A stretch of DNA of 64,000 nt, taken from Cytobacillus sp. FSL H8-0458. Its GTDB lineage: Bacteria > Bacillota > Bacilli > Bacillales > Cytobacillaceae. The stretch spans positions 682,001 through 746,000 of the forward strand of contig NZ_JBBOBR010000001.1 of assembly GCF_038002165.1 (NCBI RefSeq), in the 5' to 3' direction. The position numbers and the translations under genes were made by a program. Shown one piece after another: positions 31,304 through 42,500 of the stretch; within the stretch, counting starts at the first letter, position 1, and every line of letters begins with the position of its first letter. The notes under the pieces are model-generated. The model saw nothing but the letters and a program-made list of their open reading frames with translations, was not told where the DNA came from and did not search any database.

Positions 31304-33466
31304 ATGAAACTGATAATCGCGGAAAAGCCCGATCAGGGTATGACGCTGGCTTCTATTTTTAAAATGAAGAAACACCAGGGATATATTGAGATCTTTCCAA
31401 ATGATATATTCCCCCAGGGGGCTTATGTTACCTGGGCTATAGGTCACCTATGCCAGCTGTCTGCCCCTGAAAAATACAAAAAGGACTGGAAAAAATGGTC
31501 ATTGGACACATTGCCGATCATTCCGGAGCAATTTCAATATGAAGTGACAAAGGATAAAGCAAAGCAATTTAATATAATCAAACAGCTTGCTTCTAATCCT
31601 GATTTAACAGAAATTATCCATGCGGGCGATGCAGGGAGAGAAGGAGAGCTTATCATCCGGAACATTCTAAGGCTTACCGGATCAAAAGTGCCTATGAAAA
31701 GGCTCTGGATCTCTTCTTTGACTCCAAAGGCCATAAAGGATGGGTTCCTTGCCCTGCTGGATGAAAGTGACACAAGGAATTTATATTATGAAGCCTATAC
31801 GAGAGCATGTGCCGACTGGGTCGTTGGGATGAATGCTTCGCGTTTATACAGTCTTCTCCTGCAGCAGAAAGGTTTCTCCGATGTTTTTTCAGTAGGAAGG
31901 GTTCAGACCCCAACTCTTGCTTTAATTGTAAAGAGAGAACAGGAAATTCAGAATTTTGTTTCCGAACCTTTCTGGGAGGTAAATGCACAGTTTAAAGTGG
32001 ACGGGAAAAAATATACCGGCAAGTGGGAAAAAGATGGTGAGACGAGAATTAAGACCAAAGAGCTTGCCGAAAAGATTGCGGCATTTTGCAGAGATAAAGA
32101 GGCACAGGTAGAAGATGTGCAGGCTGAAAAAAAAGAATTTCTGCCGCCGATGCTTTATAATCTTTCGGCATTGCAGGCGGAAGCCAACCGCAGGTTCAAG
32201 TTCCCGCCTAAAAAAACACTTGATGTACTGCAGAAGCTTTACCAAAAAGGAATCGTATCATATCCCCGTTCAGACTCCAGACATGTAACAGAAGGAGAAG
32301 CGGAAATGTTTCCGGAAATCCTCAGAAAAATGGAAGTAAAAGAGGAGTATAAGGAATTTTTCCCTCTGCCTATAAGCTCCATATTGCAGAATAAACGGTA
32401 TGTGAATGACAAAAAGGTAACTGATCACTATGCCATCATTCCGACGGAACAGGTGCCGGATCTGGGAAGGTTATCTTTGGATGAAAAAATTCTCTATGAT
32501 CTGATCGTGAGGAGCTTAATAGCTGCACATTATGGAAAAGCTGTATCAGAATATACAACTATAAAAACCCTTGTTGATGGAAGAGCATTGTTCCTGTCCA
32601 AGGGAAAAGTACAGCTTGAAGAGGGCTGGAGAAAAGTGATTCCGCAGCAAGAGAAGGAAAAGGAACCGATTCTGCCTTTATTGCAGGGAGGCGACCAGGG
32701 AACAGTGTTAAAGGCCGATGTAAAAGAAAGCAAAACCCAGCCTCCCAAAAGGTATACCGAAGGCCAGCTGATTACACTAATGAAATCGGCCGGGAAGCAA
32801 ATAGAGGATAAGGAACTCGAGAAGGTTCTGATGAAAACAGAAGGCCTGGGAACGGAAGCTACAAGAGCGGGAATCATTACCATGCTGAAGGAGCGCAAAT
32901 ACATTGATATTAAGAAGAATCTTGTATACGCAAATTCAAAAGCAAAAATCCTCATTGAAGCGATAGGAACAGAGATACTTGCTTCCCCTGAAATGACTGC
33001 CAAATGGGAACAGCGGCTGAAGGACATTTCAGATGGGCAGGCATCCCCAAAACAATTCATGGAGCAGACCAATAAAATGGTTGGCCATTTGATTTCTGCC
33101 TCCATTGAACATGCAGGAAAGTGGACATTTTCTGAAGAAGACAAAGAGGGATTCATTCCTGGGAAATTCAAACAAAAAAGGTCAGCCAATTTGGGCAAGT
33201 GCATGCTGTGTGATGGTAAAGTTGTTGACAAAGGAAGCTTTTATGGCTGCTCCAATTATAATAAAACCAAATGCACTTTCACTATTTCCAAAAGTATTAT
33301 GGGCAAGACAATTACTCAAAAACTGCTCAAACAGCTTTTAAAGGATGGAGAAACAGAATTAGTCGAAGGATTTGCAAGCAAAGGAAAAGATAAAACATTT
33401 TCAGCTAAATTATCCTGGGAACGGCAGGAAAACAGAGTCAAGTTTCTCTTCCCGCAAAAGGCCTGA
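31304..33466 (+). CDS. topB: DNA topoisomerase III
   Basis: The product has 720 residues, the usual length for TopB. The N-terminal Toprim domain ends in 'IIHAGDAGREGELIIRNIL', supplying the acidic metal ligands. The catalytic tyrosine is Tyr320 in 'GIVSYPRSDSRH'. The C-terminus carries a four-cysteine zinc segment, 'CMLCDGK' and 'YGCSNYNKTKC'. This type IA enzyme relaxes negative supercoils and unlinks replication or recombination intermediates. Start ATG 31,304 has AAAGGGAG upstream. It is a single gene. Confidence 0.96.
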   Translation: MKLIIAEKPDQGMTLASIFKMKKHQGYIEIFPNDIFPQGAYVTWAIGHLCQLSAPEKYKKDWKKWSLDTLPIIPEQFQYEVTKDKAKQFNIIKQLASNPDLTEIIHAGDAGREGELIIRNILRLTGSKVPMKRLWISSLTPKAIKDGFLALLDESDTRNLYYEAYTRACADWVVGMNASRLYSLLLQQKGFSDVFSVGRVQTPTLALIVKREQEIQNFVSEPFWEVNAQFKVDGKKYTGKWEKDGETRIKTKELAEKIAAFCRDKEAQVEDVQAEKKEFLPPMLYNLSALQAEANRRFKFPPKKTLDVLQKLYQKGIVSYPRSDSRHVTEGEAEMFPEILRKMEVKEEYKEFFPLPISSILQNKRYVNDKKVTDHYAIIPTEQVPDLGRLSLDEKILYDLIVRSLIAAHYGKAVSEYTTIKTLVDGRALFLSKGKVQLEEGWRKVIPQQEKEKEPILPLLQGGDQGTVLKADVKESKTQPPKRYTEGQLITLMKSAGKQIEDKELEKVLMKTEGLGTEATRAGIITMLKERKYIDIKKNLVYANSKAKILIEAIGTEILASPEMTAKWEQRLKDISDGQASPKQFMEQTNKMVGHLISASIEHAGKWTFSEEDKEGFIPGKFKQKRSANLGKCMLCDGKVVDKGSFYGCSNYNKTKCTFTISKSIMGKTITQKLLKQLLKDGETELVEGFASKGKDKTFSAKLSWERQENRVKFLFPQKA

Positions 33467-33600
33467 ATATGCCTGATGCAGTATATTTCCTTGTCTCCAT
33501 TTTCCAACTGTAGTAAAATCGTTAAAGTCTAATATTAATTTATGAAAGATATAAAGTGAACATGCGCTCTGCGCTTTTCTAATTGGCAGGAGGTTGCGTA

Positions 33601-34026
33601 ATGCCAACACCAAGTATGGAAGATTACATTGAACAAATATATTTGTTAATTGAAGACAAAGGATATGCAAGGGTTTCTGATATTGCCGAAGCTCTTTCTG
33701 TGCATCCATCTTCAGTGACAAAAATGGTTCAAAAGCTTGATAAAGATGAGTATCTTGTTTATGAAAAATACCGGGGGCTTATTTTAACGCCAAAAGGGAA
33801 AAAAATCGGCAAGAGGCTAGTATATCGGCATGAACTCTTAGAACAGCTTCTCCGTATCATTGGAGTCAAAGAAGAAAACATTTATGAAGATGTGGAAGGC
33901 ATCGAACATCACCTGAGCTGGGATGCCATCGACCGGGTTGGCGACCTGGTTCAATTTTTTGAAGAGGATGACAGCCGCATCGGAGTGCTGAGGGAAATTC
34001 AGCGTAAAAATGAAGAAGAACAGTAA
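33601..34026 (+). CDS. mntR: Manganese-responsive regulator MntR
   Basis: The product has 141 residues from ATG 33,601, with AGGAGG upstream; the TTG at 33,583 precedes that site and is rejected. The N-terminal winged helix ('[20 protein letters not shown]') is followed by the DtxR-type dimer domain. All manganese ligands known for B. subtilis MntR are at the same numbers: Asp8, Glu11, His77, Glu99, Glu102 and His103. It represses manganese uptake genes and activates exporters. No MntH or MntABC gene is in the window; the TerC-family exporter at 54.7 kb could be an indirect link. Confidence 0.97.
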   Translation: MPTPSMEDYIEQIYLLIEDKGYARVSDIAEALSVHPSSVTKMVQKLDKDEYLVYEKYRGLILTPKGKKIGKRLVYRHELLEQLLRIIGVKEENIYEDVEGIEHHLSWDAIDRVGDLVQFFEEDDSRIGVLREIQRKNEEEQ

Positions 34027-34027
34027 A

Positions 34028-34056
34028 AACCTGACTGCTATGAGTCAGGTTTTTTC
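34028..34056 (+). terminator. Terminator of mntR
   Basis: AACCTGACT (34,028-34,036) pairs with AGTCAGGTT (34,043-34,051), followed by Ts. Confidence 0.9.
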
Positions 34057-34071
34057 ATGTAGCGGCAATAA

Positions 34072-34290
34072 TTAATAGAGGCTTGGAAAATCATCAAAAG
34101 ATGACGCATCTGAAGGATTCAGGTGCATAGAGCCGTCTTCGTTTTCATAAATATGGATACCCTCAATTACACCTTCTTCAGTCTCCATTAGTGCTTTGCG
34201 ATAAGAAATAATCCGTCCTCCGGAAGTCTGGAATGAAATTATTTCACCACTATTGTTACGGTAGACTGCTGTCAGCTGCTCGCCGTTCAT
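34072..34290 (-). CDS. DUF3892-like small protein
   Basis: The product has 72 residues: 'QLTAVYRNNSGEIISFQTSGG' at the start, 'ISYRKALMETEEGVIEGIHI' in the middle and an acidic end 'DDFPSLY'. This pattern fits the DUF3892 family of Bacillus, whose function is unknown. On the minus strand AAGGAGAG stands before ATG 34,290. It converges on mntR and is a single gene. Confidence 0.7.
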   Translation of the reverse strand: MNGEQLTAVYRNNSGEIISFQTSGGRIISYRKALMETEEGVIEGIHIYENEDGSMHLNPSDASSFDDFPSLY

Positions 34291-34434
34291 ACATAACTCT
34301 CCTTATTCATTTTCTATCAATATTGTTGACGTTTTTAACATTTTATAATCAGAGGTATTTTTGAGAATCTTAGCGAATTTAAAATATTGGAACCTTTTTT
34401 ATTGAACAATCGTATTCATAAACGGAGGGATAAA

Positions 34435-35127
34435 ATGAGTACTTTTAATTGGTCTGCAGAAGCAGAGAAGCTTTGGGATAATAATTCGGAATCATGGAAT
34501 GCAAAGAGCAGGGCAATGTGGGAGGAAGGAAGCCGAAAGGATATCATCTCTTTCTTCGAAAAGCATGTCAAAAAAGGATCTGATGTTTGTGATCTTGGGT
34601 GCGGGGATGGTTACGGTTCCTACAAGCTTGCGTTGGCTGGCTATAGAGTTACTGGGATTGACGTCTCAGAAGAAATGATACATAAAGCTGAAAAATTAAA
34701 CGCTGAAACTGATGCGGTGTTTAAGAAAGAAGACATTTCGAATCTTTCCCTTGAGGAAAATGCGCTTGATGCGGTTCTAGCCATAAATTCACTGGAATGG
34801 ACAGAGAGCCCGCTGGATGTATTAAAAGAAATTCGGCGAACTGTTAAGCCGGGCGGAAGGGCGTGTATAGGCATTCTAGGTCCAACAGCTGCACCCCGGG
34901 CTCACAGCTACCGCAGGCTCTATAAGGAAAAAGTTATCTGCAATACCATGATGCCGTGGGAATTTGAAAAGCTTGCAAATGAAAATGGATGGTTGAAGAT
35001 TGATGAACTGGGTGTTTATAAAAAAGCATCAGAGCAGCTTTCAAAAGGCTCGCTGACTGATGAGCTAAAGCAATCATTATCTTTTATGTGGGTCTTTATG
35101 CTTGAAAATAGGGGATTGAAAGGATGA
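34435..35127 (+). CDS. Class I SAM-dependent methyltransferase
   Basis: The product has 230 residues from ATG 34,435, with CGGAGGG upstream; the longer frame from 34,387 lacks a site. Motif I 'VCDLGCGDGYGSYKLA' binds S-adenosylmethionine, followed by acidic 'VTGIDVSEEMIHKA' and post-motif 'LDAVLAINSLEW'. This is a Methyltransf_11-type small-molecule methyltransferase; the substrate is not known. The AIM24 gene begins 7 nt after its stop, so the two form an operon. Confidence 0.9.
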   Translation: MSTFNWSAEAEKLWDNNSESWNAKSRAMWEEGSRKDIISFFEKHVKKGSDVCDLGCGDGYGSYKLALAGYRVTGIDVSEEMIHKAEKLNAETDAVFKKEDISNLSLEENALDAVLAINSLEWTESPLDVLKEIRRTVKPGGRACIGILGPTAAPRAHSYRRLYKEKVICNTMMPWEFEKLANENGWLKIDELGVYKKASEQLSKGSLTDELKQSLSFMWVFMLENRGLKG

Positions 35128-35134
35128 AAAGAGA

Positions 35135-35827
35135 ATGAGCAGATATTCAATTGAAGAGTTTGTAAACCAGACGAAACAGCAGGATAAAGGTGAAGGGCTG
35201 TTTGAACTGGAAACATCAAGGATGCTCGAAATTAACTTAACCAGCCAGATTTGGGCTAAAGCAGGCGGGATGGTTTCCTACCGCGGCCAGATAAAGTTTG
35301 AGCGAGAAGGCATTCTCGAGCATGGGTTAGGAAAAATGTTCAAAAAGGCACTCACTGGAGAAGGCCCAGCTTTAATGAAAGCTACAGGCAACGGAAAGCT
35401 ATACCTTGCAGACCAGGGAAAAAAGATTTCAATCCTGAATCTTGATGAGGATTCCATCTTTGTAAATGGGAATGATCTCCTCGCATTCGAGCCTTCCATC
35501 AGCTGGGATATTAAATTAATGAAGAGGATGGCAGGCATGCTTGCAGGCGGCTTGTTCAATGTCCGTTTAGAAGGGACGGGAATGGTGGCTATTACTTCTC
35601 ACTATGAGCCCCTGACACTTTTGGTTACTCCTGATAATCCCGTATATACCGATCCCAATGCGACAGTTGCATGGTCAGGGTCACTGCAGCCGGAATTCGT
35701 AACAGATATCTCTTTTAAAACGTTTCTTGGAAGAGGGAGCGGAGAGTCGATCCAAATGAAGTTCTCAGGAAGCGGCTTTGTAGTGGTTCAGCCATTCGAA
35801 GAAGTGTATTATGCCCAGCAATCATAA
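35135..35827 (+). CDS. AIM24-family protein
   Basis: The product has 230 residues, beta-rich and glycine-rich, with 'AKAGGMVSYRGQIKFEREG', 'GKLYLADQGKKISI' and 'GSGFVVVQPFEE', as in the AIM24 (Mitochondrial biogenesis AIM24) family. The family is named after a yeast inner-membrane organising protein; bacterial members are uncharacterised and often sit near envelope or Ter-type stress genes. It directly follows the methyltransferase gene and ends before a bidirectional terminator. Confidence 0.88.
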   Translation: MSRYSIEEFVNQTKQQDKGEGLFELETSRMLEINLTSQIWAKAGGMVSYRGQIKFEREGILEHGLGKMFKKALTGEGPALMKATGNGKLYLADQGKKISILNLDEDSIFVNGNDLLAFEPSISWDIKLMKRMAGMLAGGLFNVRLEGTGMVAITSHYEPLTLLVTPDNPVYTDPNATVAWSGSLQPEFVTDISFKTFLGRGSGESIQMKFSGSGFVVVQPFEEVYYAQQS

Positions 35828-35888
35828 TGAACAGCGGAAGTGCTTTGCTTACCAGGCGCTTGACACTATACGAAATTTTGTATAAAGA

Positions 35889-35931
35889 AAAAGCCGGTTT
35901 TTGAGGGGGAACCCTGAAAAAAACCGGCTTT
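35889..35931. terminator. Bidirectional terminator between AIM24 gene and metA
   Basis: AAAGCCGGTTTTT pairs with AAAAACCGGCTTT (35,919-35,931) around a GAGGGGGAACCCTG loop that itself can pair. A/T runs allow function on both strands. Confidence 0.9.
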
Positions 35932-35975
35932 GCATGCTTTTAGCTGCATATTAAGTTATTCCGCTCACTGCATTA

Positions 35976-36884
35976 TCAATCCCACTCGAAAGGAGTCTCC
36001 TGGTATACATAGTAGTTCAGCCAGTTGGAAAACATTAAATGGGCATGTGACCGCCATATATTATGGGGTCTTTTGCTCGGATCATCATTCGGAAAATAGT
36101 GTTTTGGCAAGGGAACCTGAAGACCTCTGCTTCTGTCTCTTGCGTATTCTTCTGCGAGTGTGCCTGCTTCATATTCGAGATGGCCAGTTACCATGATTTG
36201 TCTGCCGCCGTTCGCGCTCATGATGAAAGGACCCGCCTCCTCAGAAGAAGACAGAAGCTTAACTTCCCGGTGATTCAGCAGCTGTTCTTTATAAACATCG
36301 GTATTACGTGAATGCGGAGCATAATAGATATCGTCAAAGCCCCTCAGCAATTTTTCGCTTCTGTCATGAACTTCATGAAGATAAACACCCGAGCATTTCT
36401 CAGGAAGCTCATATTTTCCGATCCCAAAGTGATAGAATAACGCTGCCTGTGCTCCCCAGCATATATGCAGGGTGGAGGTAACATTTGTTTTTGTCCACTC
36501 CATGATTACGGTTAGCTCCTCCCAATAGTCAACCTCTTTAAAGTCAAAAAGCTCTACAGGAGCGCCAGTTATAATCATCCCGTCAAACTTTCTTTTTTGA
36601 ACCTGCTCAAACGTAGTATAGAATTGTTCGAGATGCAAGGGACTGGTATTTTTTGATTGATGAGTGGCAGTTTTTAAAAATGAGATGTTTACCTGTAATG
36701 GCGTATTTCCAAGAAGTCTTAAAAGATGGGCTTCCGTTTTTTCTTTCTCAGGCATCAAATTCAGGATAAGAATATTTAATGGGCGAATATCCTGCTGTTT
36801 GGCACGGTCCTCATCCATGATAAATATATTTTCTTCCTCTAAGATCTCCCTGGCAGGAAGCAGCTTAGGAATTTTTATCGGCAA
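35976..36884 (-). CDS. metAA: Homoserine O-acetyltransferase MetA
   Basis: The product has 302 residues and aligns with MetA throughout. Catalytic Cys142 is in '[12 protein letters not shown]', and the downstream His-Glu pair lies in '[12 protein letters not shown]'. Residue 111 is Glu ('GAPVELFDF'); in the studied Bacillus cereus enzyme Glu111 selects acetyl-CoA, while Gly at this place selects succinyl-CoA. I therefore call it the acetyl form despite the common 'succinyltransferase' label. It performs the first committed step of methionine synthesis. On the minus strand AGGGAGATGATC precedes the start. Confidence 0.95.
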   Translation of the reverse strand: MPIKIPKLLPAREILEEENIFIMDEDRAKQQDIRPLNILILNLMPEKEKTEAHLLRLLGNTPLQVNISFLKTATHQSKNTSPLHLEQFYTTFEQVQKRKFDGMIITGAPVELFDFKEVDYWEELTVIMEWTKTNVTSTLHICWGAQAALFYHFGIGKYELPEKCSGVYLHEVHDRSEKLLRGFDDIYYAPHSRNTDVYKEQLLNHREVKLLSSSEEAGPFIMSANGGRQIMVTGHLEYEAGTLAEEYARDRSRGLQVPLPKHYFPNDDPSKRPHNIWRSHAHLMFSNWLNYYVYQETPFEWD

Positions 36885-36920
36885 GTGATCATCTCCCTGT
36901 ACAAAAATTCAATTAAACTT

Positions 36921-36949
36921 ATTATAAAGACGATTCAAAATTGTATCAA
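36921..36949 (-). promoter_or_regulatory. metAA: Sigma-A promoter of metA
   Basis: TTGATA (36,949-36,944), a 17-nt spacer and TATAAT (36,926-36,921) on the minus strand are near consensus. The predicted leader is only about 30 nt, too short for an S-box riboswitch. Confidence 0.75.
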
Positions 36950-37010
36950 TGCTTTACTGTGTGAAAATGCGAAAATATCAAAAGTAATTGGCAATATTTC
37001 TTATCAGTGA

Positions 37011-37019
37011 TGGTACAAT
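37011..37019 (+). promoter_or_regulatory. fhs: Extended -10 promoter of fhs
   Basis: TGGTACAAT is an extended -10 element (TGn-TACAAT). No good -35 at the normal distance is seen. It lies about 46 nt before the fhs start codon. Confidence 0.45.
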
Positions 37020-37064
37020 ATAGCTGTAAGGAACCTATACATATTGGATTCTGGGGGGATAAAA

Positions 37065-38753
37065 ATGAATGTGAAACCGATCGTGAAATCAGACATTGAA
37101 ATTGCTCAGGCATCAGAAATGAAGCCCATTATGGAAATAGCTGAAAAACTAGGGCTCATTGAGGATGATCTGGAGCTATTCGGCAAGTATAAAGCAAAAT
37201 TATCCGCAGCAGCATTAAAAAAATTAAGTACGAATGACAGCGGTAAAATAATTCTTGTCACTTCCATTAATCCAACACCTGCTGGAGAAGGGAAGTCCAC
37301 AGTAACAGTAGGACTGGCAGATGCTTTTAACAGACTTGGCAAAAAGGCTATGGTCGCAATGCGTGAACCTTCCCTGGGTCCGACAATGGGAATTAAAGGC
37401 GGGGCAACAGGCGGGGGATATTCACAGGTTCTGCCGATGGAAGATATCAATCTGCATTTTACCGGCGATCTTCATGCAATTACAACAGCCAATAATGCCT
37501 TGGCTGCCCTGATTGATAATCACCTCCAGCAGGGAAATCTGTTAAATATCGACCAGAGAAGAATTGTCTGGAAGCGTGCTCTGGATTTGAACGACCGTGC
37601 ATTAAGAAAAATCGTAATTGGACTGGGAGGGCCTTTGCAAGGTGTTCCAAGGGAGGATGGCTTTGATATTACTGTGGCTTCAGAAATTATGGCCGTTTTA
37701 TGCCTTGCATCTGATCTGCAGAACCTGAAGGAAAGACTGGGGAAAATGGTTATAGCCTACAATTATGATAAACAGCCCGTAACAGTGAGCGATCTTGGAG
37801 TGGAAGGCGCTCTTACCCTGCTTCTTAAAGAAGCAGTCAAACCTAATCTGGTCCAGACTATAGAACATACACCGGCATTGGTTCATGGCGGCCCGTTTGC
37901 CAATATTGCTCATGGCTGCAACAGTGTGATTGCAACTTCCGCAGCATCCAAGCTCGCTGATTATGTAGTGACAGAAGCCGGTTTTGGTGCAGATCTTGGC
38001 GCTGAAAAGTTCCTGAATATTAAAGCCAGAAACGAAGGCATTGACCCTGAAGCAGTAGTTATTGTAGCTACAATCCGTGCTTTAAAAATGCATGGAGGCT
38101 TGTCAAAGGCTGAATTGGGCATAGAAGATACTGAAGCACTCACTAGAGGCTTTGCAAATTTAAAAAAGCATGTTGAAACAGTTGAAAGCTTCGGGCTTCC
38201 GTATGTAGTGGCCATTAACCGGTTTATTTCCGATAGCGAGAATGAAATTGCGACCCTTACAGATCTTTGCAGTGAGGAAGGTATGCCGGTAGCCCTGACA
38301 GAGGTTTGGGAAAAAGGCGGGCAGGGTGGAATTGAGCTGGCAGAGAAGCTGCTGGAAATTTTGGATCAAAACGCAGCGAGTTTCAATCATCTGTATGATT
38401 TATCACTGCCTCTTGAAGAAAAAATTCTAACAGTGGCCCAGAAGGTTTATGGCGCAGATAATGTTGAATACTCAACAAAAGCAAAAAAGCAGATAAAAGA
38501 CTTTGAAAGCTTTGGCTGGGGGGTCCTTCCGGTTTGTATGGCTAAAACACAATATTCTTTATCTGATGACCCCTCAAAACTTGGAAGGCCATCAGATTTT
38601 ACCATTACAATACGTGAGCTGAAGCCATCCATTGGTGCAGGATTCATTGCAGCACTCACAGGTGATGTGATGACTATGCCCGGCTTGCCTAAAGCCCCTT
38701 CAGCTATGAACATGGATGTAGATGAAGATGGAAATGCAGTGGGCCTATTTTAA
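37065..38753 (+). CDS. fhs: Formate-tetrahydrofolate ligase
   Basis: The product has 562 residues from ATG 37,065, preceded by GGGGGGAT; the TTG at 37,044 lies before that site. The P-loop '[18 protein letters not shown]' and the stretches '[20 protein letters not shown]' and '[16 protein letters not shown]' are typical. The enzyme makes 10-formyl-THF from formate, ATP and THF. B. subtilis 168 lacks fhs, so this is a metabolic addition relative to that genome. A 176-residue hypothetical gene follows 11 nt later. Confidence 0.96.
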   Translation: MNVKPIVKSDIEIAQASEMKPIMEIAEKLGLIEDDLELFGKYKAKLSAAALKKLSTNDSGKIILVTSINPTPAGEGKSTVTVGLADAFNRLGKKAMVAMREPSLGPTMGIKGGATGGGYSQVLPMEDINLHFTGDLHAITTANNALAALIDNHLQQGNLLNIDQRRIVWKRALDLNDRALRKIVIGLGGPLQGVPREDGFDITVASEIMAVLCLASDLQNLKERLGKMVIAYNYDKQPVTVSDLGVEGALTLLLKEAVKPNLVQTIEHTPALVHGGPFANIAHGCNSVIATSAASKLADYVVTEAGFGADLGAEKFLNIKARNEGIDPEAVVIVATIRALKMHGGLSKAELGIEDTEALTRGFANLKKHVETVESFGLPYVVAINRFISDSENEIATLTDLCSEEGMPVALTEVWEKGGQGGIELAEKLLEILDQNAASFNHLYDLSLPLEEKILTVAQKVYGADNVEYSTKAKKQIKDFESFGWGVLPVCMAKTQYSLSDDPSKLGRPSDFTITIRELKPSIGAGFIAALTGDVMTMPGLPKAPSAMNMDVDEDGNAVGLF

Positions 38754-38764
38754 GGGGGATTACC

Positions 38765-39295
38765 ATGTTTGATCCAACGGCCTTTGAAAATATGAAGGTT
38801 GTAATGGAAGGCGGATTTTATGACCGGGATCTGGGCGGAGAAATAAGAATAATTGACCGGAATGATATTATAAACTCAGCGAAAATGTGCCGCAGATATG
38901 ACATTACTTTCACAGATCATGCTGAAGATGTGACGGAAATTCACTGTACCTTTACAATGGAAGCAGGACTTGATAATCTTGCAGCTGAGCTATTGCCTCA
39001 ACGGAAATCTGAAATGCTGGCCGGATGCCGGATTTTGGTGAATTTTAAAATTAAACACGAGCAGGATCACCAAAAAATGCAGGAAATCCGGGAAGTCCTG
39101 GAGCAAATATGGGGGAGCGGACGGAATATCGGACAAACTGTGAAATACAGCCCTGAAAATAGGCAGGAGCTGGCCGAAATCGAAACTATCATCTCCTTTA
39201 ACCGCCTGGTCCAGGAAGAGCAGATAGATGACCTGAATGAAATGATTACTTATATGACAGCTTCTATGGGTGCTTTGAGAAAAATTTACTTGTAG
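38765..39295 (+). CDS. Hypothetical protein downstream of fhs
   Basis: The product has 176 residues, soluble. It contains 'FENMKVVMEGGFYDRDLGGE', 'VTEIHCTFTMEAGLDNLAAE' and a C-terminal helical half. AAGGGGG precedes ATG 38,765, and the gene is 11 nt after fhs, so the two are probably co-transcribed up to the terminator. It resembles conserved Bacillus hypotheticals but I can assign no family. No catalytic motif or export signal is visible. Confidence 0.65.
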   Translation: MFDPTAFENMKVVMEGGFYDRDLGGEIRIIDRNDIINSAKMCRRYDITFTDHAEDVTEIHCTFTMEAGLDNLAAELLPQRKSEMLAGCRILVNFKIKHEQDHQKMQEIREVLEQIWGSGRNIGQTVKYSPENRQELAEIETIISFNRLVQEEQIDDLNEMITYMTASMGALRKIYL

Positions 39296-39303
39296 CACCT
39301 GCT

Positions 39304-39334
39304 CGCCTTGCTATTGAAAGCAAGGCGTTTTTTT
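39304..39334 (+). terminator. Terminator of the fhs operon
   Basis: CGCCTTGC (39,304-39,311) pairs with GCAAGGCG (39,320-39,327) and is followed by seven Ts. Confidence 0.9.
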
Positions 39335-39446
39335 GTGATATTTTTTACGGAATATTCAAAATCATGTTTACAATTAATCGCTCTGATAATACGATTAAGA
39401 AAGAATGGAAAAACATTCCGAATACTAAAAATAGGAGGAGAGGCAA

Positions 39447-39506
39447 ATGATTAAGGAAATCTTTGCGCAAAAAGAATTGGAGAAGGGTAGACAATGCGTA
39501 ACCTAG
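39447..39506 (+). CDS. 19-residue leader-type ORF
   Basis: TAGGAGGAGAGG stands 6 nt before ATG 39,447, a very strong site, and the frame stops at TAG 39,504-39,506, only 16 nt before the next start. The peptide begins 'MIKEIFAQKELEKGRQ'. It may be a translated leader affecting the long GNAT gene, or the remnant of a lost gene. Confidence 0.4.
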   Translation: MIKEIFAQKELEKGRQCVT

Positions 39507-39522
39507 TCAGGAGGACAAAGGA

Positions 39523-42500
39523 ATGATTCAAGGTACAGACAAATTAATCATTGCAGAGTATCATGAGGGCTTTGCTGCAGGAATCGCAAAAATGTGGAAC
39601 CTGAGCAGAGACAGCTGGGGCGGAGATACCAGTGTAATGACGGAAGAGCAAGTGAAAACGAAGGAAGCGAATAACGGCAATATTATTTTATACTTAGCCC
39701 TTGATGGGGAAGAAGTAGTAGGCTATTGCGGGCTTAAAGAGGATACGGGATCCCTGTATATCCCTCTTTTAAATGTAAGGCCGGATTACCATGGGCAAAA
39801 AATCGGAAAGATGCTGGTGCTAAAAGCACTGAAAAAGACTATAGAATTGGGATGGCCGCGTCTTGACTTATATACATGGCCAGGAAACGTGAAAGCTGTC
39901 CCGCTTTACAAAAAATGCGGCTTCTTCTGGGAAGACAGAGATGATACAACCCATTTAATGAATTTCATTCCCGCTGTTCACCAGACACAGCTTTTAAAGC
40001 CTGTCCTGGAAAAGTTTGATTGGTATAACAGCAGCCTGAGAGATATCGAAGTGAAGCCGGATGGAATCAAAGAAAATGGATTTACATTTTACGAGTATAA
40101 ATGGCGAAGCGGGGAAGTGTCTGCAAGAGTAAGATTTGAAAGAACCGGCAGAGGAATCAGTTTAATAGAAACAAATGAATATCTTATAGAACTGTGCAAG
40201 GGCCATCATGAAGTAATTGAAAATGAGGTTCAAAACTTTCAGCTCAAACTTGTAAATAAAACCGGAAATCCTGTTTCGTTTAAGGCTCAAGGGAAAAATC
40301 AGGGAAGAGTCGAATCAATGTTCGAGCACGATTTGACAGTCGAAAGCGACGCTGTTATTAGCGGGCAATTCATTGTACATGAAGGTGAAGAGCCCAGTGT
40401 CTGGAAAACTCATCCTTCACTGGATGTAAAGGTTTGGGTAAATGGTGAGGAATGTGAACTGCGCCTTGGATTTCTTCCAAAGCAGCCAGCCAAAATAACA
40501 GCCGCTTCTAAAGGAAATCTCCGGTTTTTGAATCAGGAAGCAGAACTGGAAATGGAAGTAGAAAACAACCTGGAGGAAGACGCAGTATTTCACCTTTCTT
40601 TTCCTGAAAGTGATCTGGTTGAATTAGAAAAGAGGGAGTATCGGATACAGCTCCACAAAAAAGAACGTCAGCTGCTGAAGGTGCCTTTTACCGTGAAAGA
40701 ACATGGGTTTTATCAGCCGGAAATGTCGATATCGGCATTTAAGAAGAATGGGGAAGAACTCTCTTTTATCTGCAGCCCTGTTGGCATTCCCCTTAAAAGC
40801 TTCGGTGAGAAATTCGGGGGAGAGTCAACGGATTACTGGCATATCTGCAATGGGATCTGCCAGGTGAACATCCGGAAAATGGATTATAAGATAACAGCCG
40901 GCAGGAACGAAAGTGTTAACCAGCCGTTCGCGTTTTTTGTACCTAAGCTTGGCAAGCCATATTCCACTGAATTTTCAAAGGCAAAGCCTCTGGCAGCAGA
41001 ATGGTTTACAGGTGATACGGCCATCACCTTCAAATTGGTTTTCAAGTCTGAAGCTTTTCCGGGAATTCTTGTAACCTTGTATACCTCCCTTTATGGTGAA
41101 GGCCTTGTGAAAATTTGGTCTGAACTGACAAATGAAGGGAATAAAAAATACGAAAACCTGTATTTAAGCCAGCCGTTATATCATGAAATGCAGCATCCAT
41201 ATTTTCCGCTGGAGAATGAAGTGATAGAGTTTTCTGATGTAAAAGAATTGGGGTTCATGGAAATACCAGGTGAAAGCATAACCGAAAATTGGTTTTTTGC
41301 CAATCATAATGGAGATCCGATTGGATTCTGCTGGCCAAAAAGTGCGAAGTCCAATCCTGATGGGTGGCAATTTTATTATCAGCAGGAGACTGGATGTCTT
41401 GAACCGGGAGATCGGGCGGTATTAGCTCCTGGTTATTTATCCATTGGAGCCTTCCGTACTTGGGAGGAACTGCAGCAATTTGCAGGTGTGACGGCTGAAC
41501 CTGGAAAAATGGTAAAGAATGAAAAAGCGCTAATTATCAATGGGGGTAATCCAGTTGCAAAGGAACAGGAAACAGCAGAGTTTACTCTTAAAGCCTATCG
41601 TTCAAGTTACCTTAACGGCACTATGGAAATTTATTTAAATGAGGATAAAAAACTATCCGCAAATTTCGGCCAGCAACAGGAACTAAAGGTATTTAAAGCG
41701 AATTTCCCTATTGAAGGCATGAAACCCTTATCACTTGTGAAAGCCGAGATGACACTTGACAGTGGTAAGACGTATGTAAAAGACCTTCTGCTGATGCCCA
41801 GGGGGGAAATCCGTATATTAACTGAAGAGCAGAGCGGCAAGACTGTATATACATTGGATAACGGCATTATTAGCTTAAAAGCAGCACCGGATTTTTATCC
41901 TGGATTATTCTCATTATCGTATAAAGAAAATGAATGGCTGGATTCTTCTTTTCCTGAACCGGTTGCCAAGGGGTGGTGGAATCCGTGGGCTGGCGGCATG
42001 AAAACTGTTCCATCCCAAATGAGTGTGTTTTCGCTATTGAAGGAGAAATCTTCTGCTGAATTTATCAATGTTAAAGATTCGTATGAAAACGAATGGTCTG
42101 TATTGGCCATTCATACGAAAGTTGTCCATCACTCCGTCTGGAAAGGACTTGAATATACACAGTATTACGCGTTATTGCCGGGAGTGCCGATCCTTGCCCA
42201 TTGGGTAAAAGTGACCGATGCAGGAGGAAAGTATCTGTTTAATGAAAAGTGGATCACAGATATCTTTTTATCCGGAGGCTCATTAAAGGATCTTACTCTT
42301 ACACTAAATGACAAAGGTGCTGAATCAGCCTATCAGGCCGGAGTTGAGGAACAATCCTTTGTTAATATTGATGGATCACGTATCAGCAGCTCCCGCTCTC
42401 CTGAAAAAATGTATGTAATGAAAAGTAATGATACTGAATTCCTGGGAGCATATATGAATAAAGAAGCCTTCGAAGTTATTTCAGAAAGGAAGGCAGGCCC

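Noticed and set aside
36885..37043. Possible SAM (S-box) riboswitch before metA
   Set aside because: The gap is too short and carries a sigma-A promoter ~30 nt from the start; no S-box core sequence is seen.
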